Positions 57,744 through 62,807 of a stretch of DNA of 62,807 nt are shown in pieces. Origin of the DNA: DATLZC01 sp037444005 (GTDB lineage Bacteria; Chloroflexota; Dehalococcoidia; DSTF01; JACRBR01). Numbering within the stretch: position 1 is the first letter of the stretch; each line of letters opens with the position of its first letter. The notes beneath the pieces were generated by a model. That model did no database searches, was not told the DNA's origin, and was given only the letters and a program-made list of their open reading frames with translations. The translations under genes and the position numbers were made by a program. Location: positions 1-62,807 of the forward strand of contig JBBING010000006.1 in assembly GCA_037444005.1 (NCBI GenBank), read 5' to 3'.

Positions 57744-59032
57744 CGACGAGATCGCCCCGCGAGCCGATGTCGGGCTGGCGTCAGGCCGCGCAGATCCTCC
57801 GCTACCTGACCGTCGGCGCCGCACAGTCCATCCTCCGGAACTGGACCCTCGCGGGCCTCGCGCTGATCCTGTCGCTGAGCCTCTGGGTCTTCGTGAGCGA
57901 GGCCGAAAACCCGACGCGCACCGATTTCTTCCCCGGCGTCATCCCCATCGAGATCGTGAACGTACCCCCCAATCTCGCGGTGGCCTCCGTGTCCGAAACG
58001 CTGGTCTCGGTCCGCATCTCGGCGCCCGAGAACGTGTTCGACCGGCTCTCGGTCGACGACTTCCACGCGCGCGTCGACCTGTCGTCCGCCACCGCCCGTG
58101 AGGTACGCGTGCCCGTCATCGTGACCACCGACAACCGCCGCGTCGAGATCATCGAGCCGTCGCCGCGGGAAGTCACGGTCACCCTCGAGCCCGTGACGAG
58201 CCGGACGGTCCCGGTGGACGTCGACCTCGTGGGGGCACCGCCCGTCGGCTTCGAGGTGGGCGATGTCGCGCCCGCGCTCACGGAGGTGCGCGCGAGCGGT
58301 CCGGAGACGCTCATCAACCAGTTGCGTTCGGCCTGCGCCGAGGTCAATCTAGCGACGGGCGTCAAGGTGTCGTTCACGCAGACCGTCATTCTCAAAGGGA
58401 AGAACCTGCGCTGCGGCGACATCCAGGGGCTCACCTTCGAGCCCGGCGACGTCACGGTTGACGTCGAGCTGCGCCAGGTCATCTTCTCGTCGGGGTTCGT
58501 CGTGGCGCCGGTCGTGCGGGGGACACCGGCGGAAGGCTTCCGCATCGCGTCCGTCTCGGCCGATCCCGCCATCGTCAGGATCAGCGGGCCCGTGGACGTG
58601 CTGCAGAGCATCAACGCTATCGCCGGCATCCCCACCGAAGACGTGAGCGTCGACGGGGCGACGGCCGGCGTCATTACCCAGCGTGTGGGGCTCCGTGTGC
58701 CACCGGGAGCGCAGGTGCAGGGCGCCTCGCAGGTCACCGTCCGCGTGACCATCGCGGCCATCACCGGCGAGCGTCCGTTCGAGGTCGTGCCTGAGGTGAG
58801 GAACGCGCGCGCCGGGCTGCGCAGCACTCTGGCGACGCCTGTGGTGCGTCTGGTGCTACAGGGCGAAGTGAACACCTTGAACGCCCTGTCGCCCGCGGAC
58901 ATCCCTGTCTTCGTCGACGCCGCCGGGCTCGATGCGGGACTCCATCTGCTGGAGGTGCGCGTCCAGCCTCCCGCGGGCACATCCATCATCAGCATCGATC
59001 CTCCGCTCATCGGGGTAGCGCTGTCGCCATGA
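57740..59032 (+). CDS. cdaR: CdaR-like YbbR-domain protein
   Basis: 430 aa. One N-terminal membrane helix (about 35-55: NWTLAGLALILSLSLWVFV) and an extracytoplasmic part of about four YbbR repeats (for instance VPVDVDLVGAPPVGFEVGDV, SGFVVAPVVRGTPAEGFRIASV). It usually binds and tunes CdaA. Typical position directly after cdaA, coupled to der by 4 bases. Longer repeats than B. subtilis CdaR are not evident; family call rests on repeats and synteny. Confidence 0.88.
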   Translation: MTTRSPREPMSGWRQAAQILRYLTVGAAQSILRNWTLAGLALILSLSLWVFVSEAENPTRTDFFPGVIPIEIVNVPPNLAVASVSETLVSVRISAPENVFDRLSVDDFHARVDLSSATAREVRVPVIVTTDNRRVEIIEPSPREVTVTLEPVTSRTVPVDVDLVGAPPVGFEVGDVAPALTEVRASGPETLINQLRSACAEVNLATGVKVSFTQTVILKGKNLRCGDIQGLTFEPGDVTVDVELRQVIFSSGFVVAPVVRGTPAEGFRIASVSADPAIVRISGPVDVLQSINAIAGIPTEDVSVDGATAGVITQRVGLRVPPGAQVQGASQVTVRVTIAAITGERPFEVVPEVRNARAGLRSTLATPVVRLVLQGEVNTLNALSPADIPVFVDAAGLDAGLHLLEVRVQPPAGTSIISIDPPLIGVALSP

Positions 59033-60435
59033 GCGCGACGTCAGGGGTGAAGCGGCGCCGTTCCTCCGCCGGCAAAGCCGCGGAGGCCATCGACCTGAGC
59101 CTGCCGGTCGTGGCCATCGTTGGCCGGCCGAACGTGGGGAAGTCGGCGCTGTTCAATCGCATCGCCGGCGGCCGCATCGCCCTGGTCGAGGACATCCCCG
59201 GTACCACGCGCGACCGCGTGTACGCGCAGACCGAGTGGCGGGGCCGGGCGTTCCGCCTCGTCGACACGGGCGGCCTCGAGGCCGAAGGGCGCTTCTCGGA
59301 CCTGGTGCGCCGGCAGGTGGAAGCCGCCATCGCCGAGGCGAGCGTCATCCTGTTCGTCGTCGACGCCAAAGAAGGCCTTACCGCGGCCGACCTCGAAGTG
59401 GCCGAGCTCCTCCGGCGCACGGACCGCCCCGTGCTCCTGCTCGCCAACAAGGTGGAGAACGTCGAGCGGGAGCAGAGCGCGGTGCAGTTTTACGAGCTCG
59501 GCCTCGGCGAGCCCATCCCCGTTTCCGCGCACCACGGCCGGGGCGTCGCCGACGTGCTCGACATCGTCGTCAGCATCCTGCCGCCGCCGGCGGGCGAGCG
59601 ACCCCCCGAAGCGACGGAGGCGCTGCGCATCGCCATCGTCGGGCGCCCGAACGTCGGCAAATCGATGCTCGTGAACGCCATCCTCGGCGAGGAGCGGGTG
59701 ATCGTGAGCGAAATTCCTGGAACGACGCGGGACGCCGTGGACACGCCGCTCTTGTTCGAAGGCAAGCCGGTGATCCTGATCGACACCGCCGGACTGCGCC
59801 GGCCCGGCAAGCAGGGCAAGGGCATCGAGCGGCACGCAGCGCTCCGCTCCCGGCGGGCCATCGAGCGAGCGGATGTCGCGTTCGTCGTCTTCGACCTCAC
59901 CGAGGGGATCACCGCCCAGGACGCCCATATCGTCGGGTACGTCCTCGAGGCGGCGAAAGGCCTTCTCCTCGTCGGCAACAAATGGGACCTGGTGCGCGGC
60001 ATCGAAGGATTCACCCGCGAGCGCATCGCGGAAGCGGTTCGCGCCCGCCTCCGGTTCGTGCCGTGGGCGTCCCTCGCCATCGTGTCCGCCCTCGAGAGAA
60101 CCGGCGTGCATGAGCTGCTGACGGAGGCGTGGCGCATCCGCGAGGAACGCAAACGCCGCGTCGACACGGGGCCGCTCAACCAGGCGATCCGGCGCGCCAT
60201 CGCGGAGCGCCCGCCTCCCTCGGTGCGAGGCAAGCGCGCGAAGGTGTTGTACGTGACGCAGCCCGAAGTGGATCCGCCGACCTTCGTGTTTTTCGTAAAC
60301 GACCCCGCGGCCATCCACTTCAGTTACCGGCGCTTTCTCGAACACACCATCAGGCGCGCCTTCGGATTCGACGGGACGGCTATCCGTCTCGTGTTTCGCG
60401 GACGTGAGGAGTCTTCGAGGACGAAGGAGTTGTAA
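59029..60435 (+). CDS. der: Ribosome biogenesis GTPase Der (EngA)
   Basis: 468 aa with two tandem GTPase domains: GRPNVGKSALFNRIAGG ... DTGGLE ... NKVEN, and GRPNVGKSMLVNAILG ... DTAGLRRPGK ... NKWD; C-terminal KH-like domain with FVFFVNDPAAIHFSYRRFLE. Needed for 50S subunit assembly. A 25-residue basic lead precedes the first domain. Three bases before plsY. Confidence 0.95.
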   Translation: MSATSGVKRRRSSAGKAAEAIDLSLPVVAIVGRPNVGKSALFNRIAGGRIALVEDIPGTTRDRVYAQTEWRGRAFRLVDTGGLEAEGRFSDLVRRQVEAAIAEASVILFVVDAKEGLTAADLEVAELLRRTDRPVLLLANKVENVEREQSAVQFYELGLGEPIPVSAHHGRGVADVLDIVVSILPPPAGERPPEATEALRIAIVGRPNVGKSMLVNAILGEERVIVSEIPGTTRDAVDTPLLFEGKPVILIDTAGLRRPGKQGKGIERHAALRSRRAIERADVAFVVFDLTEGITAQDAHIVGYVLEAAKGLLLVGNKWDLVRGIEGFTRERIAEAVRARLRFVPWASLAIVSALERTGVHELLTEAWRIREERKRRVDTGPLNQAIRRAIAERPPPSVRGKRAKVLYVTQPEVDPPTFVFFVNDPAAIHFSYRRFLEHTIRRAFGFDGTAIRLVFRGREESSRTKEL

Positions 60436-60437
60436 CC

Positions 60438-61103
60438 ATGTGGCAGCTTCCCACGCTCGCGGCCATCGGCTATCTCATCGGCGCCATTCCGAACGGCGTC
60501 ATCGTCGGTCGGCTCGTGCTCGGCGAAGACATCCGGGAGTACGGCAGCGGCAAGATGGGCGCGACGAACGTCATCCGCACTGCGGGCGCCCGATGGGGTC
60601 TGCTGGTGATGGCGCTCGACGCCATCAAAGGCGGCGTGCCGGTGCTCCTAGCCCGCTGGCTGACCGACGACCCGTGGGGGATGGCCGTCGCCGGCGGCGC
60701 CGTGCTCGTCGGCCACGTGTGGCCTGTCTACGTGGGTTTCCGGGGAGGGCGTGGCGTCGCCTCCTACGCCGGAGCTGTGCTGGCGATGCACCCGGCTGCG
60801 GCCGCCCCGTTGATCCCCGTCGGCGCCGCCATCCTCGGCGCGACGCGGATCATGTCCGTGATGTCCATCAGTATCGCGTTCATCGCCGGCGCGCTCTTCG
60901 TCGCCCTCGCGGCCACAGGCCTGGCGTCGTGGGCCCATGCGGCCTTCGCCGCGGGAGGAGGCGCCGCCATCATCGTCCTGCATAAGGACAACACCGCGCG
61001 GCTGCTCGCGGGCACCGAGCCGAAGCTCGGACAGGGCGGCGAACGCCGGGCGCCCGGCAGGCCCGCCGAAGCGCCGAACCCTTCCGTGGCGGACCCACGC
61101 TGA
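60438..61103 (+). CDS. plsY: Acyl-phosphate glycerol-3-phosphate acyltransferase
   Basis: 221 aa membrane enzyme that puts the first acyl chain on sn-glycerol-3-phosphate using acyl-phosphate. LIGAIPNGVIVGRLVLG, YGSGKMGATNVIRTAG and FRGGRGVASYAGAVLA are the three PlsY motifs. Five helices plus a basic tail longer than usual (about 190-221). Directly before gpsA, which makes its substrate. Confidence 0.94.
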   Translation: MWQLPTLAAIGYLIGAIPNGVIVGRLVLGEDIREYGSGKMGATNVIRTAGARWGLLVMALDAIKGGVPVLLARWLTDDPWGMAVAGGAVLVGHVWPVYVGFRGGRGVASYAGAVLAMHPAAAAPLIPVGAAILGATRIMSVMSISIAFIAGALFVALAATGLASWAHAAFAAGGGAAIIVLHKDNTARLLAGTEPKLGQGGERRAPGRPAEAPNPSVADPR

Positions 61104-61109
61104 TCCCCC

Positions 61110-62123
61110 ATGCCTGAACGCTTGCGCGCCGCCGTCATCGGAACCACGGGCTGGGGCGTCACGCTGGCCCTGCTGCTCGCCCGGAACGGACACGAGGTGC
61201 GCCTCCTCGCCCGCACCCGCGAGGAGGCCGACGCCCTCAGACACTCCGGACGCAGCCCGCGCCTCCCCGACCATCCCTTCCCTCCGGGTTTGGCGCCGAC
61301 GGCCGATCCCGTTGAGGCCTTCGACGGCGCAAACCTCGTGACGCTCGCCGTGCCCGCGCAGACAGTGCGGTCGAACCTGGTCCCGCTCGCCCGCGCGCTT
61401 CCGCGGGACGCCGTCTTCGTGAGCGCGACCAAGGGCATCGAGCGCAACACCGCTCTGCGCATCTCGGAGGTGGTGCGGGAAGCCGTCCCTTCGATGGCGC
61501 CCGAGCGGTACTGCGCCCTCTCCGGCCCCAACTTGAAGGACGAAGTGGCGGCGGGGCTTCCCTGCGCCGCCGTCATCGCCTCCTCCAGCGACAAAGCGGC
61601 GCGCTTCGCCCAGCGCGCCTTCAGCAGTCCCTCGTTCCGCGCGTACACCTCGCGCGACGTCGTCGGCGTCGAGCTCGCAGGGGCGCTCAAGAACGTCATC
61701 GCGCTGGGGGCGGGCATCGCCGACGGCTTGCGTCAGGGCGACAACGCGAAGGCCGCGTTCGTGACCCGCGGACTGGCCGAAATCACGCGCCTCGGCGTGG
61801 CCTGCGGCGCCGACCCCCTCACATTCCTGGGCCTCGCCGGTATGGGCGACCTGGTGGCGACCTGCTACAGCCGCCTGTCGCGTAACCGGCGCGTGGGCGA
61901 GGCGCTCGCCCAGGGCCGCGCGCTCGGCGATGTGCTCGCCGACCTGCACGAGGTCGCGGAAGGCGTCGAAACGACCGTCGGCGCCTGGACGCTGGCCCGC
62001 CGTCACGGCGTCGACATGCCCATCACGGAGGCGATGCACCGCTTCTTGCACGAGGGCCTGCCGCTGATGGACGCCGTCCGCTGGCTGCTGGAGCGCGAGG
62101 CCCGCGAGGAAGTGCGCTGGTAA
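61110..62123 (+). CDS. gpsA: Glycerol-3-phosphate dehydrogenase [NAD(P)+]
   Basis: 337 aa cytosolic enzyme reducing DHAP to sn-glycerol-3-phosphate. Nucleotide motif VIGTTGWGVTLALLLARNGHEV (GxxGxG with Thr), SATKGIE, ALSGPNLKDEVAAG (usually GPSFA; here GPNLK), catalytic Lys in VELAGALKNVIALGAGI, and GLAGMGDLVATCYSRLSRNRRVG. Six bases after plsY, forming the plsY-gpsA phospholipid pair. Confidence 0.93.
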   Translation: MPERLRAAVIGTTGWGVTLALLLARNGHEVRLLARTREEADALRHSGRSPRLPDHPFPPGLAPTADPVEAFDGANLVTLAVPAQTVRSNLVPLARALPRDAVFVSATKGIERNTALRISEVVREAVPSMAPERYCALSGPNLKDEVAAGLPCAAVIASSSDKAARFAQRAFSSPSFRAYTSRDVVGVELAGALKNVIALGAGIADGLRQGDNAKAAFVTRGLAEITRLGVACGADPLTFLGLAGMGDLVATCYSRLSRNRRVGEALAQGRALGDVLADLHEVAEGVETTVGAWTLARRHGVDMPITEAMHRFLHEGLPLMDAVRWLLEREAREEVRW

Positions 62124-62199
62124 GCGGCGGCTCGCCTCTTGCCCCCGCCCCGGATTCGCGTACACTTGGCCCTGCGCCACCGGAAGGGAGACTTGCGCC

Positions 62200-62807
62200 G
62201 TGGTCGAAGACCTCGCGACTCGCAGCTACTGGCTCAGCCTCGATCCGTACGAGCCCAACCCTCCACTGGAGGGGGACGTCCGCGCCGACGTCGCCATCGT
62301 CGGCGGCGGCTTCACGGGCCTGTGGACCGCGTATCACCTCTTGAAGGCCGACCCGGGGATGACCGTCGTCATCCTCGAGGCCAACGCCGTCGGTTACGGC
62401 GCGTCAGGGCGCAACGGCGGCTTCGCCATGACCCTCATCCACCGCAGCCTCGCCGACCTCGTCGACGCTGTCGGAGCCGAGCAGGCGAAGGCGCTCCATC
62501 GCGCCGCCGAGGAGTCGGTCCGCAGCATCGAACGCGTGTGCGCGGAAGAAGGTATCGAGGCCGATCTGCAGCCGAACGGCCTCATCACCGTCTCCAATAG
62601 CCCGCTCCAGGACGACATCATCCGCCGCGACGTCGAAACGGCGCAGCGCCTCGGCATCGAAGGCATTGCGTATCTGGACCGCGATGCCGTGCAGGCGGCC
62701 GTGCATTCGGAGACGTTCTGGTGCGGCATGCGCGAGACGGCGTGCACGCTGCTGAACCCGGCGCGGCTCGCGCGCGGGCTGAAGCGCGCAGTCGAGCGGC
62801 TCGGCGC
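62200..62807 (+). CDS. FAD-dependent oxidoreductase (DadA/PuuB-like), truncated by the window end
   Basis: First 202 residues only. VRADVAIVGGGFTGLWTAYHLLK is the N-terminal FAD Rossmann motif, ILEANAVGYGASGRNGGFAM the second FAD contact; these match the DAO family, in particular gamma-glutamylputrescine/glycine-type oxidases (SYWLSLDPYEPNPPLEGD start). Substrate unknown without the rest. GTG at 62200 has GGAAGGGAG (62182-62190) 9 bases ahead. 76 bases after gpsA, perhaps a separate unit. Confidence 0.85.
   Translation, partial: MVEDLATRSYWLSLDPYEPNPPLEGDVRADVAIVGGGFTGLWTAYHLLKADPGMTVVILEANAVGYGASGRNGGFAMTLIHRSLADLVDAVGAEQAKALHRAAEESVRSIERVCAEEGIEADLQPNGLITVSNSPLQDDIIRRDVETAQRLGIEGIAYLDRDAVQAAVHSETFWCGMRETACTLLNPARLARGLKRAVERLG

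Noticed and set aside
60648..62180. 510-codon minus-strand open frame opposite plsY and gpsA
   Set aside because: Antisense shadow; plsY and gpsA motifs are unambiguous.

Overview
This is a GC-rich chromosomal segment with very tight gene packing. No stretch of 300 bases lacks a gene, and many neighbours overlap by 1-7 bases (ATGA/GTGA junctions). I see no rRNA, tRNA, CRISPR array, insertion sequence or phage gene. Most proteins are housekeeping. My best guess for the source is a bacterium of the Chloroflexota, perhaps Dehalococcoidia-like. The reasons are the LL-diaminopimelate aminotransferase route, an archaeal-type phosphoglycerate mutase, the TIGR03960/DUF2344 radical SAM pair, a cdaA-cdaR-der-plsY-gpsA run and very high GC. 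This is inference; no phylogenetic marker is present to prove it.

Layout, left half. 0.1-4.5 kb: a five-gene operon (CNNM/CBS membrane protein, DUF2344 protein, histidine phosphatase, GT-C glycosyltransferase, ArsC). 4.5-9.0 kb, minus strand: a second GT-C-type membrane protein and the lysine/peptidoglycan set dapF-GNAT-dapL. 9.2-12.7 kb: a GltD-like flavoprotein, Pcm, and an unknown protein with a striking internal translation start. 12.7-23.9 kb: single genes on alternating strands (Ca-type P-ATPase, TauE exporter, kinase-like protein, aldo/keto reductase, PhoD phosphatase, epoxide hydrolase, MFS, Eis-like acetyltransferase). 24-28.5 kb: TetR plus a MacA/ABC/MacB efflux operon whose adaptor has a long repeat-built helical arm. 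28.5-33.2 kb: two crotonases, an E1 alpha/beta dehydrogenase pair and a voltage-sensor-type K+ channel.

Layout, right half. 33.2-38.4 kb, minus: purine operon guaA-purD-purE-cupin-purB. 38.5-39.9 kb: TsaC/Sua5 and an ERCC4-fold nuclease. 39.9-44.5 kb, minus: rpiB-prenyl synthase-pgk-pentapeptide-GH4. Divergent from it at 44.6-47.5 kb: apgM-tpiA-miaA. 47.7-52.9 kb: a small unknown protein, the TIGR03960 radical SAM enzyme, an unknown protein with a doubtful 5' end, a TP-rich surface protein with an LPxTG-like tail, a Dabb protein and an anchored thermonuclease. 52.9-55.8 kb, minus: comEA-comEC. 56.0-62.8 kb: argF-cdaA-cdaR-der-plsY-gpsA and a truncated FAD oxidoreductase at the window edge.

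How they work together. Lower glycolysis (tpiA, pgk, apgM), pentose-phosphate interconversion (rpiB) and isoprenoid chain synthesis sit back to back around a roughly 100-bp divergent control region. The purine operon carries late IMP steps plus both branches toward AMP and GMP. CdaA/CdaR (c-di-AMP) are co-transcribed with Der, PlsY and GpsA, linking envelope lipid synthesis, ribosome assembly and turgor signalling. ComEA/ComEC and a surface nuclease adjoin, suggesting DNA uptake or scavenging.

The most unusual signals are: the internal Shine-Dalgarno/ATG at 12501-12519; the 3+3 array of 33-residue repeats in the efflux adaptor; the ERCC4 nuclease with an altered ERKx3D motif; the missing conventional start and adjoining duplicated element at comEA; the frame conflict at the start of the 50.2-kb gene; and candidate promoters with inverted repeats in their spacers or with leaderless starts.
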